Assembly: GCA_014898425.1 (NCBI GenBank)
Contig: RCSZ01000011.1
Coordinates: forward strand, 2,181,001 to 2,245,000
DNA from: Botryotinia globosa
Taxonomy: Eukaryota; Ascomycota; Leotiomycetes; Helotiales; Sclerotiniaceae
Direction of reading: 5' to 3'
Length of the DNA stretch: 64,000 nt
The notes beneath the pieces were generated by a model. That model had not been told where the DNA came from, searched no databases, and saw only the letters and a list, made by a program, of their open reading frames with translations. Of the stretch, positions 10,801-24,320 are shown piece by piece. Each line of letters opens with the position of its first letter. Position 1 is the first letter of the stretch. The position numbers and the translations under genes were made by a program.

Positions 10801-12180
10801 TCCGTATACCTACAATTAAAATATGTGATCTTAGAAATATTGACGGAACATCGAAGAGAGCAAGCAGCGAAACTGTTTTGATACTACGGGTACCACCTGA
10901 TGGCGGAGTGTACTTAAGCTGGCCTTGGCAATTCCGCGACCCATCGTTTCGGAGGGGAAGTTCCAAGGAAAATCGCGATCTACTTAGAAGAATGCAGTAG
11001 ACACTCATCTGTAGTACAGTTGGAGAACGTCTGTAAGATCTCACCAAATCATTTCCATCAGGAGCTAATTTCTTCCCTTCACTCCTTTGGTGGTCTGGCT
11101 AGAGCTGGAAGAAAGATGCATCTACATACTCATTTATAGCCCGTCTTTCCAGACATTTCAATGAGTTCTACAAAGGAAATCTCCGCCAAAATGAAAAGTA
11201 TTACAGCAATATAGAACCAGGATGACCAGAAGTTTGGACCTGCAGACTGAATGCAAAACTTTTCAATATCGGGAATAAAATCATTCTTCCAAATGAATTC
11301 AGTGATTCATAGTGTTCAAGTGATCATTGTAATCAAGCATAAAAATAAATAAAAAAATTGAAGTCCTATGATTGTTGAACTGCAGTCCAAACCTTTGCAC
11401 ACTCTGAACCTCATGCAACTATTCTAAACGTTGCGAATTGAAATGCTCCACATGCCATTCACACAGCCTGCTTTCATAACCCTTTTCACTGAATTGCATG
11501 TGATTCAGCAAACGCACAAGCACGTAAGTGACACGACCGCTTGGTCCATGATCTAACGAACAGTAGTATCATGTATCATATGTATGCAATATTTGAGTTT
11601 TCGAGGCATTAACTCCATCATCTTTGGAGGCTGTGCTGGCCATGAACTGCCTCTCTGCCTACGCTTTGTACGCAATGAGAGCAGTTAGTCTCGCTCGGCC
11701 AGAGGATTTTCTTTTCCTCCCGGTATATCCATTTACCTCTCGTGCGGGGTATTTCTCACATTTGCACCCTTTTCCATTGAACAATTACCTATTTCATGCA
11801 CGGATTTAGATCTATTCGTCAATTAATCCCTACGATACTATCAATTCCAATGCTAGGATTACACGTCATGAATCATGATTGGACGTGAAGTATTGAAGAA
11901 TTCGGACGGCGTTTCAGACAATTCTGGAATCTTCATGGTATGATCAGACGAAAAGATTTCATTCAAACCATTATCGTTCCCCCGGTGAAATGAGAATGTC
12001 CGAAAGGAAAAACGGACTCAGCCTCGTTAACAATCGAACGTTCAAGAGATTGTTAATACAAGAATATTCGTGTGACGCTGCCATGACCTCTCTCCTCTCG
12101 AAAGATGGAGTCCAGGAACGCCTCGAAAGTTTGTATTTACCCAAAGGGTCTCTGTACTACGAAGTTCGAATACAGTCAGC
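10801..12180. other. Intergenic; plus-strand frame cut by the hAT insertion
   Basis: There is no recognisable gene. A frame of about 65 residues on the plus strand (11,990-12,188, with KRLLIQEYSCDAAMTSLL) runs into the hAT target site. Removing the element extends the frame but reveals no known domain. Confidence 0.45.
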
Positions 12181-12188
12181 AACCCAAC

Positions 12189-14749
12189 TAGGGTTGGGCA
12201 AATTATATAATCTGGCTAAGGATTATATATTTTTATAATATAATATTTTTTGATTGGTATAAAATATTATGTCAAGATTATGCATGTGATTTAATAATCA
12301 ATTAAACCTTTAGAATGAATGAAAGTAAAGAAAATTCGAAGGTATTCTTTAATAAATGGTTAAAAAAGTTATTATAAAAAAATATTTATTATATTTCTTA
12401 TTAATAAAAAGTTAAATTGTTTATTCAATTAATTAAATTCATTTATTTTTATTAATATATATAGATTTTCTTTCAAGTTTTTATTTCTTTTTTTAATTTA
12501 TATATTTTTTATATTATTTATTTTCAATTATAATATTATTATTTTTATTAATTTATTTATTATTTTGATAATATGGGGTATAACAAATAGGATAATATTA
12601 TTTGAGTATTATACAATTGTTAATTTAATCGAATAAAAGTAGATAAAGGGTTTAAAATTGATTAGATAGAATGTAAGTATTGTGGTTATAAGAAAGTATA
12701 GAATACTATTCAATTTTAGGTTTATCATTTTTCCAAATGTATTGAATATCAAGCTTTTCTTATCAGAATATATAAATCTATTGTTATTGTTATTAGTTTA
12801 TTCAAAAAATTCGAAATTCTTATTGAAATACTTTTTGTTGAAATCATTTTCATTTCAATAATCTATCTCTCATTCTATAAAATATTTAAATAGTAAGCAT
12901 TCTTTCAATATATCAAGTTTATTTTTTTTAGTTGTAAGAAATTCAATATAGATCTATTCAATTCTATTTATAATTGTATCAAAAAACAGATTGAAAGTAT
13001 TATCAATATTTTATTTTGTATTCAATTTATAAATGATAACAATGCGAATATTACTAATACATAGATTGAAAATGTTTTTTTTATAATGAGAGCTTAATTT
13101 TATTATTAGAAGAATTCTATTATCAATAAGGATATTCAAGATGTTTAATTCATTTTGAATTATATTACTACTATCATTTGAAAAATTATTAAAAATAATC
13201 TTTCAAAATAATATACTTTTTTTTCTGATACATACTCTACTCAGTATAAATACTAGCAATTGATAAAGAATAACTTTGAATTCAAGTATATTCATTTTAT
13301 TCTTTATAATTTGTATAGATTGTAGTTTATTATTAAAAATTTATTATTTTTTGGAAAAGATATATTTAAAAATTAGATTGAAATATCTTTAAGCTTTTTT
13401 TTCAAAAAGGCTTCGAATATTATTATTTATTTCATTAAATCTTTGAAAGAATTTTTTCTTTTAAAATTTATTATAAGGTTGAATTATCGAAAGATTTATA
13501 TTTTAATTAAAATAGTATCGATAAGATAGAGTACTCAAGTTAGAATATTTGAATTTATTTTACATATTCAACTAATATTACAAAAATATATTGTACATTC
13601 AAATTCAATATATTCTTTTTATATACTAAACAATAATTTCTTCTAGCAAAAACTTCAATTATTTTATAATATTTTTCAATTTATATATAAAATATAAAAA
13701 ATGTTTGAATCAAATAAAATATTATTAACATATATTTATTCTTATTGGATAGATATTAATATTCATTTTCAATATTTTTGAAAACAAAGTATATCATTTT
13801 TTTTATAAGATATCGAGAATTATTATTTACATACTAATAAAGAAGGATAGGATTTCAGATTTAATTTATAATTTCAATCCATTTATATTGTAATATACAT
13901 TCTCAATTCTTTGTATTTCGATATAAATTTCATTATTTTTTTTAAACAAAAACTTAAAATATATATAAAAGATGTATTAGGAAAAAAGGTATTTATATAT
14001 TTTTTGGATTTTTATTGAAAAACGAATATTTTCAACTCTTTAAAATTATACTAATAATATTTAAAATCTTTAATATTTTGGGAAGTGGTTATAAGTTGAA
14101 ACTTTTTTTTTTATTACAAGATTATATTCTCATTTTTTTTATATTAAATATTAATAAATTTGAGATTGTTTTCTTGTTTTTTGTTTTTTAAAGCTTTTCT
14201 TCAATTCTATTATTTATATTAATTAATTATTTATTAATAAAGATATAATACACTCCTTTTTTCGAAATTAGTTTTTGATTTATTAGTTATTATAGTGAAT
14301 AGTGTACCCTCTAAAAAAGCTTTTTCTTATATAAATTTTATTTAAACTAAATTTCAAAATCGTTTTTTGATTGAAATTATAAACAAATTGATATTTATTT
14401 ATATGAATATACAAATATTGAAAACTACAAAAAACAATATTAATTATATTTAATAGTTTCTAAATAGTTTAAAAAAAGATTTAATATTGAATTTAAAAGA
14501 TAATTTTGTTTTTAATAATAATATTGAAATTGAATTAAATAAGGTTATTAATTTTTTTGAAAATATAAATTTCAATATTTTAAGGGAGGTTTTTTTTTTA
14601 TATAATCCAATCAAATTCCTCCTTTTTTTTCAAAATATCTTTGAAATACTCTACTGAAAAAATCGATATATAATCTATTTGATTAATATTATATATTATA
14701 ATTTGGTGATTAATATGTTCAAATATTATATTATATATGCCCAACCCTA
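12189..14749 (+). mobile_element. hAT transposon, RIP-degraded, full length
   Basis: This 2,561-bp element is bounded by 12-bp inverted ends TAGGGTTGGGCA / TGCCCAACCCTA and flanked by the identical octamer AACCCAAC at 12,181-12,188 and 14,750-14,757. That is the 8-bp target duplication of hAT elements. The interior is extremely AT-rich. On the plus strand near 12,660-12,755 a BED-type zinc finger is still readable (ECKYCGYKK ... then His and Cys four residues apart), with TAG where Trp and Gln codons are expected. Those are the changes RIP makes at CpA sites. No transposase frame survives. The right part should contain the hATC dimerisation region, but I cannot align it with confidence. Confidence 0.88.
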
Positions 14750-15186
14750 AACCCAACATTGCTCGCTACTCGCTAGGACTTTGCGGACATCTAGACCATC
14801 CCCAAAATCCGCATTTTTTATTTTTTAGAGTTTTTGAGTTTTTGAGTTTTTGAGCTTCATTCGGGTCCACTCCTTGCCACTGCTACTTACTTAATAGTAC
14901 TTCGCAAGAAGTATATTTTACCTGATTTATTAGCATTAGAACATTATCGAATCCACATAGAGTATGACTCTTTGAAGATTTTTTATATACTAAAGAAAAA
15001 TACTTCAAGAAGAAAATGAAAATTTCCCTGGAAGCCTGGAAGGCTGGTCGTGTGATGTGTTGTACAAAATTTACAAGAACGGTGTGGAATTTCTATTACA
15101 GAAAGAAAGTTGGTAAGATCTTACATTGCTTGGTCGTTGGCCTCGGCTACAAACGTTTGAATGTTGGGTTGGTACATAACCATGGA

Positions 15187-15271
15187 CGAGGGAGAGAGAG
15201 GGAGAGAGAGGGAGAGAGAGGGAGAGGAAGAGGGAGAGGGAGAGGGGGAGTAAGAGGGAGAGGGGGAGTAA
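15187..15271 (+). repeat. Purine microsatellite (GAGAGG)n
   Basis: About 85 bp of near-pure purine repeat units GAGAGG/GAGGGG lie on the plus strand. The chance frame across it encodes Arg/Glu/Gly repeats and is not a gene. Confidence 0.9.
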
Positions 15272-15722
15272 GACATTGAATTATTAGCATGAAATTATAT
15301 TTTATTTTCCCCCTCTCGCCCCTGAATCTAAAATCTTATCTACTCGGAATCATTTCAAATACCGGTACCGGTACCGAATCCAGTCAGATACAGTAGATAT
15401 ACAGAGTAGATTGATTCGTATCGAGCGATGAGGTCCTGCCTCCTCAGGTATATCAATGTCGATCATAAAGCAGTCAGTCATTTACCAAACCACCAGAACC
15501 GTCAAATTAACTTTTGGTTGATTCCACCTGCTGTTCCACCGACACCACTGCACCAGCAACCAAATCGTGCACTTGCTATAAGCTCCAGAGTCCATATGCT
15601 CCATATCATGCTCCATAATCAAGTTAATAACTAAGTTCAGCATTTCTCTTGGCTGGTGAACAGGGCTGACAAAATCCATTACCCATCCATGCTTCATTGC
15701 TTCCTTCCATGCTTTACCATGT

Positions 15723-15759
15723 GCACACTCTCACACTCACACTCTCACACTCTCACACC
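15723..15759 (+). repeat. CACACT microsatellite
   Basis: This is a short tandem array of CACACT/CACTCT units. Confidence 0.85.
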
Positions 15760-16288
15760 TCATACTACAATGTACACCAGGTGCTACGCCACAGTCACAG
15801 ACCATGGCCAGGACCATGACCATTGTGACCTATCATCGCTTACAATGAATGAATATAAATGCAAGACCCGGCCACAATCACTACCTACCTAGGTATCATT
15901 CTTCAATATCATCCAAATTCATCAATAATCCAAAATTTTAAGGTTTATAGCTTCGGAATTGATTAAAGAGCTGTTGTGTCCTGCTATTTCGTACTCGTCC
16001 CCCTTACAGAAAGAGATCCATCCATCATTGCTATCATCCTCATCCTCATCGTCATAATCATCTCATTTATTTATTCTCCATTTTTTGTGCCCAATTGTCT
16101 ATCCCAATTCCACACAGCGACACATAGATTAATCACTCGACTCCGTATCTATATATATCATAACCTACCTCTTCTTGTGGCTAATCTCCCGCAACACCTT
16201 CGTCGATTAGAACCTAGTCCTGTATCAGCCTCGCCCATTTACATACGGCAATAGCAGTCCAACGTAGCTACCTAATCGAAGTACAATC

Positions 16289-17346
16289 ATGTCCGGGGCA
16301 TTAAGTCTGCTCGCAGAGCTCGACAAGGAGGCCAATAAAGCTCCAAGCCGAAAGAACAGTCAAGCAAAACCAAGGACAGGCAGATCAACAGCAAATTCGC
16401 GATCATCTTCAGTCCAATCGTAAGTTTTTCAATTTCCTTCCCCGCAAATCAACTCACACTGATAACTAACACTGAGTGCAGAAGGGGACCATCACAAGCA
16501 CAACGTCCAACATCAGCCCCGGGGCCCAGTCCAGTAATTCCACCTCAAAATATAACTCCTCGTCGTACGACACAATCTACAAATGTCACCCCTCGAACAT
16601 CATTTGAACTTGGTACTGAAAGATCGAGATCCCAAGGCCCGGATTCTCGAAGAGTTTCATTTGCTGAGGCCCCGCGACCACACACGAGAACTTTAATGAT
16701 ACCCTCGAAAGAAAATATGCCATCGTCAGGGTTTCCATACAATATAAAATTGAACAAATATGGTGTTTCCGAGCACGAATGGTCACAATTCACAAAGGAA
16801 ATAATTGAAACTCTGCCACCGTCAAAGAGCGTTAGCTGGTTATGGAAGCGTGGGAAAATCACTGCCATAATCAAAAGAGACCTTCAATACGAATCAGAAT
16901 TGAAATCAGCTTTGAGGCAATGGAACAAAGGATTCAGACGTAGAGGCTTCCAGGTGTATCTGGAAATTCCAGTCGAAAAGGATTTGACCGATGATGAGGT
17001 CTCGGGAGATACTAAAGAAGAAAAGAAACAAGCCAAGAAGGATGCCAAGAAATTCCGATTCATAATAGGTGCTGGAAATTCATCTTCTTCTTCCGTTTAC
17101 TCGAGGTCGAGTTTGGCGGAAAGCGTTAGTAGGGAAGATAAGGCTAAACCCGCCCCGATTTCGCGAGATGAAGAGGATCAAATGAATCAAAAGTTCCCAC
17201 AAGCTCAGACGAACGGGACTGGGACTGCAACCAGTACGACAGAAGCTGGGCATGACGAGGATGAATCTTCAATTGAAAAGGCTCCGATTCTTTCGCCATC
17301 AACAGACACTGTAGACCATGCTCCCGGTGCGGTGCCCGTGTCATGA
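16289..17346 (+). CDS. Conserved-looking fungal protein of unknown function, 331 residues
   Basis: Exon 1 (16,289-16,419) begins MSGALSLLAELDKEANKAPS. A 62-bp intron (GTAAGT...GTGCAG) follows, and exon 2 (16,482-17,346) ends in TGA. The N-terminal third is Ser/Arg/Pro-rich and probably disordered (RSxS and TPR motifs suggest phosphorylation). A compact central region (SGFPYNIKLNKYGVSEHEW through RRRGFQVYLEIPVEK) looks folded. A Lys/Glu-rich helix and a low-complexity Ser/Thr tail end it. There are no membrane segments or signal peptide. I do not recognise a named domain. The start is favoured because it precedes a short, well-formed intron and keeps one frame. Confidence 0.72.
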
Positions 17347-18518
17347 ATTTCGAAGTCATCGAATTGTAAAATATGAGGAGGAGATTCACGACATGTAACG
17401 AAGATCAATGATGATGGTTTGGTTGGCGTTTAGGATTTGAATCATTATTACTACCGATTTGGACATGTTTAATGAACCGGTAGTTTTACAGGCTCCACTC
17501 AAGGTATTGGGCCAACAGAACGGGTGAATTGGACATCGTCATGTTATGTACATTGCTCCCTGATGCATAGCGAGATTTGTACACTGGAATTTGTATATTA
17601 GAGGAGAATTTAACTATTACCAGCGGCGGCTTTATGGGTCTTCTTTTACTGTGGCATCTCATCGTGGAATTGTATTTCCAACATATGTGATGAAATTGGT
17701 GAGTAAAGTGGAAAGAATGAGAAAGTTTTACCCGTTTACTTCGAGGCAAGTTTTCCTTTTTTTTTTGGTTTGGTTCTCACGGTTCTCTTGTTATCTTTCG
17801 TCCTTTTTCTTGAACCTCTGTTCCATCTTGTCACTTATCTCAGAAAATCTCAAGGATTTTTTTCGACAGCCACACAGTATTTGACCCTGCTTCAGCCATG
17901 TCGATCGCACCGTGAAAACCATCTCATCCGGCGCCACTACTGAAGAATCATATCTCCTATTGCAAGCGCATTTTCAATGGCGGTATTCACTGAGGTATTC
18001 GCTTGCAGTCAGGGGTGACAATGCATTACCTGGCCATACATGGTGACCTCATCTCATGCCAGGAAACTCTTCAAAGAGATAAAACATTCTATACATACTC
18101 AGAGTACCGTCATAATCAATGCCAATGAGGGCCACGTTTGGTTCGCGATATTTATACGCATTACATTATATTGTTTGTAGAGAAGTCTTTTTCTCGAGCG
18201 ATGTAATTTGGCCGCTGTGAAGGACACCAACAATGTTCTGAGGCTTTTTCATGGGCCTTAAAAGGTGAAACCGGCTTCAATACCGATAGAATTTTTATCC
18301 GGCCTTCTATGACATCGTGATTCATATCCAAGAAGTGTCTGGCATAGAGAAATCAATAATTGATGTAGTCAATAGTGACCCAAATCATGTATCTATAAAC
18401 AGTTCCAATACAATACTTGCAATTACCATCACATAAATAGATAGCGAATTTCCCATATTTTCAATAAGCCAAATTCGGTTGCAGTTCCTATTGCTTGAGA
18501 CTAGACGCATATTTAATT
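17347..18518. other. Intergenic, nothing recognised
   Basis: This is the 3' flank of the 16,289 gene and the upstream region of the laccase pseudogene. A pyrimidine-rich tract lies at 17,750-17,830. No gene was seen. Confidence 0.5.
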
Positions 18519-20446
18519 ATGTATTTCACATTGTTGCTTTGTATAGCAATTCTAATTCCATCTTGTCTTCCTTCTGCTACACCAAGCCAGGTATCATCAA
18601 ATAATAAGAGAGCTTCAACCTCAACTTGCTTAAATGCTGCATCGTCACGTAATTGTTGGAATGGTAACTATTCGATTGATACAGATTCGGAGGAGGCATG
18701 GCCAAATACTGGGGTTGTTGTTACTGTATGTATTAAATGCGTTGACCAAGTTGTTCATATCTCATTCTTCTCAGTATACTCTTACCATAACAAATCAGAC
18801 TATGTCACCCGACGGTACACCAAGATGGATGTTAGTAGTCAGCGGCACTTACCCAGGTCCCTACCATTACTGCAAGTGAGTTCTTTCCAGTGTGGCCCCC
18901 GTTTCCCAGTGCAATCTTGGCTCATCTCTTCACAGACAGGGGTGATACACTAGAAATTACTGTTGTCAATCAAATAATCACAGACGGGTAGATATCTCCC
19001 CTGCTTTTCATATCTCACCATCAAATACTGAATATATTTAGTGTAAGCATTCACTACCACGGAATAGTCCAGACGAATACCAATACCATGGATGGTGTGA
19101 ATGGAATAACAGAATGTCCAATTCCACCGGGCTCATCCACAGTCTACAAATTTCTCGCAACCCAGCACGGTACCTCTTGGTATCACTCCCACCATGCAGC
19201 CCAGTATGGTGATGGAGTTCTTGGAAGTATTGTCATTAACGGTCCTGCTTCGCTTAACTATGACTATGATCTCGGCCGCTACCAATCACTGATTTCTACT
19301 ACAAGTCTACCTGTGAAGAAGGCCTTTTCTCTGTTAGTAAAGGTCCTCCAAAAGCAGACAATGGCCTCATAAACGGAACGAATCGAAACCGTCACAAAAC
19401 CGCTGGAGTGTACAATCAAGTGTGGGGACTAGTTCCAGGAGCAGAATATCGTCTACAAATCATTAACACGAGTGTAGACAATCATTTTCAAGTCACTTTA
19501 GACTCTCATTCTTTTCAAGTAGTTCAAACTGATTTTGTACCGATTCAGTCCTACACTACCAACACCATCTTCATAGCAATTGGCCAACGATATGATGTAA
19601 TCATTACAGCCGATCAAACGCCTTCTAATTACTGGTTCAGAGCCATTGTTCCCAAACCTCCAACACAAAAGGGGTTTGGCTGCGGTCAAAATGCAAATAA
19701 TGGGTCTATCAATGCCATTTTCTCATATCAGGGTGTTGAATCATCGGAGCCAGATCCCAAATCTTTTCTTATACCCCAAAGTTGCGAAGATGAGACTCAA
19801 CTAGTCTCCTGGTATGAGAAATCTGTGCCCGAGAATGAATTCGTGTGGCCCACTGCCCAAGATTTAATTTGTTACTGGGCCAGGAAGTAATTCGCTTCCA
19901 AAAGCACCTGCACCATGTGTCTGGAGTATCAATGATACATACATGGAAATTGAGTGGGATAAGCCCACGCTCTAATATGTTGCCCAAGGAAACAAGAATT
20001 ATAACGTACACCAGAGTATCCTTGAACTTCCATATGCAAATGCATGGACATTTTGGATCATCAAAAATGCTGCCGCGATACCACACCCTATTCATCTTCA
20101 TGGTCACGACTTTTGCATTTTAGGACAGGAGAATGGTGTCAATTTCACAGACAAATCTAGTTTGAACTTTGCTAATCCTGCTCGGCGTGATGTAGCCATG
20201 CTTCCAGCTCTCGGATACTTAGTCATTGCCTTTGTTACGGATAATCCTGGGGCTTGGTTATTACATTGTCATATCACATTCCATGTCGGGGAGGGGCTTG
20301 CACTTCAATTCCTAGAACAAGAATCAGAAATTGCGCAAAGGGTAGATCTTTCCACTGTAGATGCGGGATGCAAGAGGTGGGATACATGGTATAGTACCGA
20401 GCGGGTTGATAATGCTTGGAACACGGAATTTGATTCAGGTATTTAA
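18519..20446 (+). pseudogene. Laccase (multicopper oxidase) pseudogene
   Basis: The exons are 18,519-18,725, 18,775-18,875, 18,936-18,987 and 19,042-20,446. They give a secreted laccase with a signal peptide (MYFTLLLCIAILIPSCLPSA), NCWNGNYSIDTD and all four copper signatures: IHYHGIVQ, WYHSHHAAQYGDG, HPIHLHGHDF and HCHITFHVGEGL. Four lesions prevent translation. One extra T lies near 18,862 in TYPGP-TIT. One base is missing near 19,289 before DFYYKSTCEE. One extra T lies near 19,868. A CAA-to-TAA nonsense codon lies at 19,973-19,975. The copper ligands are otherwise intact, so decay is recent or the lesions are strain-specific. An intact enzyme would oxidise phenols outside the cell. Confidence 0.9.
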
Positions 20447-23400
20447 GCTGATAATGATATTTGGTGGCGTTCTGGTACATATCTATTGCATGGGGAAATT
20501 CTTTGATCGTTGAAAGTATTTATTTGGTGCTCTTCCGTCGGCTGTATTCATGAATTTGTTTTGACCGCAATTGTACCCATTCGCGAAGTTATAAAGGGGT
20601 GAGAATTTTCAAACCACTAGCATTTACATGTTGAAACAAAGTTGGAATCAGTAGGCCATTCATGAAAGCTTGCGAGGAAGGTCTGATAGTTGGAAGAAAA
20701 GGTCGAGAACAGTGCTGGCGCAGTTGAAGAGTTACAAGGTAACGCCAGTGAGTTCAGATCTATGTACCACGTTCATTTTATCATAAAAAACCGCGTATGC
20801 CTTGGCGATAAATATACATGGGTAGTTTATAATTCAAATGAGAGAGTACAACATGAAAGAAGCAATGTACTGGGGAGAGTCCAAATCCTTTATACCTATA
20901 ATAACATTGCCATGTTGGAGTAACACTGTGCCTATCGTACGGCTTGGTGGAGACGAGACAAATTGAGATTTCGTAAAGTGGAAGTCTGTGTTTGTATTTT
21001 TGGTTGGCTCTTGTTCTATCCTAATGCGCAATCCTCAGGACGACTATTACTTATTTATCATTGGAGCCAATTTTCAAACTACTATTACATTCATTCGCTG
21101 GAATCTCCGTTACGATGATGAATTCGGTTGCCACTTGTGAAGATTGTAATAACCGGAGGACTAGCGGGCGTATCATGACAGGCTAGTTGTCATGTTCGTC
21201 CAAAACGCGGAGGTTTTAATTCTGTTAAATCGATAGTCGGGTTACTCGAGTCTAGAATTTGATACTAAATGACCAAGAGTTTCTGGACTAGTAGCAATAG
21301 GATGGAGAAGGACAAATTTACCATGCCGATAATCTGCACGAAATCTCTTTTGCGTCGTAGTTAACACTTGTTCTTGTTGAAAGATCACTATCCATGATTT
21401 ATTGCTTTGGTCTTCCTCCTCGGATAGAGTCTTTGCATGAACTCACGGTTACATATCTACGTAATATACAGTTTCTTCAAACGTTTGATGGACAGCGTCA
21501 TCTCTGCAAAAATCGAGTCAGCCAAGGCTTTAGCCTATAAAGATAGTCCTGTGGGAGTAGAGTGATGTCAATTATGCTAAGTCGATTTTGAGGCTATATA
21601 TACAAAACGACTAGACTTTATTAGAACTTCAAATTGTATGATTGCTGATATTTCAGGAACTTGGTTTTGACATGGAGGCAAAGCCACTCAGGCCTCTCAC
21701 AGAATCTAAGGGTAAAAACACAAACGCAAATTTACTTTAAGATAAAAGGTTGCAGTATCCATGGTGCTGAGTATCCTGACTTGTCCCCATTGGCGCAAGT
21801 CGGTGTATGAATTGCAGCATACTAAGAAATAATCAATTTCTGAAAGCCGTGAATCTGTCAATCCCTTGGAATTTCAAGAGAATCTGTAATCCCTAGAATG
21901 TCATGAATGCTGGATAGTTCAACAAATTTTCAATGTTCGAAAATTCGTCAACATCTGAAAACCATTGGTTCACGCATATGTGCAGTTTGGGTAGAGACAA
22001 ACAGTAGGAATACCACATTGTATCACATTTTTTCAATAAATCCGATTCGTCGAGAATCTCTTTACATAGTAGTCTGCAATGTCTATTGTTGAAGTACTCA
22101 CACCCTTTCAGCCTAAAGAACTAACTTCAATATTATTTCGGTTCCATCCCCCCACCAGAATATCAACCTATGTTCCATGACCCGACCGAAATTTTAAGAT
22201 GGACATCCAAAAAAATAGACACGCGCTACAAACTAGGACTGGAATCTGAGGAATAGACTTGCAACAGCAGACATGTTGTCCACCAAAGGGGGGCAAGGGG
22301 TGGCATCCTAATCATTACCCCTTGAGCCACCAATTATTAAAATTTCGACAAAATCGGACATGGAGAACAGAAACGACGTTATATAATGAGTCAAAAGTAT
22401 AAATAGCATAGGATCCGCGAACTAGTCCCCCTGCCGACCTGAAGTCATCTCTTTGAAACTGATAAGATGACAATGTCAAATATTGGAATGGGAATGGCAG
22501 AATGAGGGTAGATATTCAAACGCACAAGTCACGACGAAAATTTGTTCATCACGTAGTTTGTGTACGGACCGTGGAGAGCCAGCATTATTCCCTCGACCTA
22601 CATTCTTAGGCCTGCCAGTCAAAAAATTGTACAAATGTACGTAGACCGGCCTGACTTTCGGGCGTCCCATGCAAGAACGAAACAAACTCCCCGTCACTAC
22701 CAATGGACTGGATGCTTGTGTACGCTGATACAGCCATCCCATCATTGATCCGGTAATGCCACCTGTGCATACGCCCATATATTTCCGGCCCCCACTCCGA
22801 TCCTTCAGCTAGCCGAGAAGCCTCTATCTACCACAGTTACGCTACACCAGCTATACCGGAATCTAACCCGGTAGTATCGCTCTAATTCTCCTCCAGCCAG
22901 CTTTCCAATTTAGGAATCGGTGTCAAACGAAAACGGCACGGAGGCAGATGGAACCGTGTCTTAAACGAGACATCACGACATAGATATACGTGCGGACAGC
23001 CTCGAAAAGGCAAGCTGTCAGAATGACCACGTGGCTTGGCAGATGTTGTCCTACATGTAGCTAGCATAATAATTTATTTTTGGATGTAAGACATGGCGTG
23101 GGTATGGGCGCAGCGAGACGAGGCGAGGGCATTTCTATCTTCAATTAGAAAACTCGGATGCTTGCAAAGTGTTGAAGAGTTGCTCAAATTTCAACAACAA
23201 TCGAAAAAAAAACATTGGGAGCTCATGATTCGCAATTGGCGGCCAATCATGGAGTACGACTAGCTCATGAGAGGGAGTTAAATTCTCATCCCGTCTTCCA
23301 AGCCAACTGCAACCAAATCTGCATGTCATCCCGAGCACAACCACAACATATTTCGTCTCCATTTTCCAGCAGGTTTTCGCATCTACACTTGTCCCGTTAT

Positions 23401-23536
23401 TTCCATATTCGTTGCCTGCAAAGTGATGCGCATGTAAATGGATAAGTATTGCGCATCATCTTTTACCGTCCCACAAACGTACATTATTATCTGATCGCCG
23501 AGTATATTATGTCGGACTGTATTGTCATACTGAATT
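20447..23536. other. 3.1-kb gene-poor interval
   Basis: No reading frame with family resemblance, no terminal repeats and no microsatellite were recognised. Base composition is ordinary, so this is not a RIP island. It may hold an untranslated RNA or a gene too intron-split for me to see. Confidence 0.5.
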
Positions 23537-24320
23537 TCAAATGGGATTGATGGACTTGCGATTTGCCTCAGCTGGCAGATTTTTTTGTTCCTCAATTTCT
23601 GCCTTCCCTCTGTACTTCCTAGCTCTTCGTATGCGAATTTCGAGATCTTCCATGGCTTTCTCGGTATTGATCAATTTCGGAATAACATCCATCGTCTTAA
23701 TACTATCTTCCTTTGTATCCTTCAGAGCCTGAGGGGTAAAAAGCCCAAACATTCTTAACGGATCCTTCTTGAGAGCAGTTTTCGTGTCATCATCGCCGTT
23801 TGTATCTTTGTTTAAAAGGTCCGATTCCGATTCCGACGTAGAAGTTTCGTTAATGGCGAATAGAGGAGGAGGGGTACGTTTTGTCGATTGTGTATTCGAG
23901 GCGTTTTCGGGGATCGTTACATTGCATAGCCTCTGTGCTTGAATACGATCATCATAGAAAGAGGTGTCATAACGGATTCCATTTTGCGGCGTGAAATTGG
24001 CTCGGGATAAATTGATGTACATCTATTGTCGTTCGTATTAGTATGAGTACCTAGTAAAGTAGATTTCCTGATCATCACCTGGGGATGAAAAGAGGATACG
24101 GGGCTGTGCCAGTCATAATCAATGAGGGGTGAGAGGGATGAGGGGTTCAATGTATTGGACGGTGTAATTTTGCGAGAAGAGATTTAGAACTGACCGATGA
24201 CGACAATGTGGAGAGGCTCGATCTCAAAGCACTGTATTGATCCAAAAGTTGAAGGTATTGTTCCAACAGATGATCAATTTCCAGGGTGAGTTCCCGAACG
24301 GTAGAGATAGAGATAGACAT
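23537..24320 (-). CDS. vma22: VMA22/CCDC115-like V-ATPase assembly factor
   Basis: Exon 1 (24,195-24,320) begins MSISISTVRELTLEIDHLLE, a coiled coil. A 172-bp intron (GTCAGT...AATAG) separates it from exon 2 (23,537-24,022), which begins MYINLSRANFTPQNG and includes YDTSFYDDRIQAQR. The C-terminal block DPLRMFGLFTPQALKDTKED followed by an acidic/basic helix ending in a K/R-rich tail is the signature region of Vma22-type proteins. The total is 203 residues, normal for the family. Family knowledge: Vma22 acts with Vma12 and Vma21 in the endoplasmic reticulum to assemble the V0 sector of the vacuolar proton pump. The intron sits exactly before the SLxxANF motif. No lesions were seen. Confidence 0.75.

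Larger units (their letters stand above)
14758..16288. other. Intergenic with simple repeats
   Basis: No gene was seen. The stretch contains a TTTTTGAG triplet near 14,825-14,852, two microsatellites listed separately, and the CT-rich likely leader of the 16,289 gene (16,000-16,260). Confidence 0.6.

Noticed and set aside
15016..15279. Plus-strand 87-residue frame with Arg/Glu/Gly repeats
   Set aside because: Its second half is translation of the purine microsatellite; no start context or family resemblance.
20447..23536. Several 60-100-residue frames in the gene-poor interval
   Set aside because: Overlap each other on both strands, lack splice-consistent extensions and show no family features.
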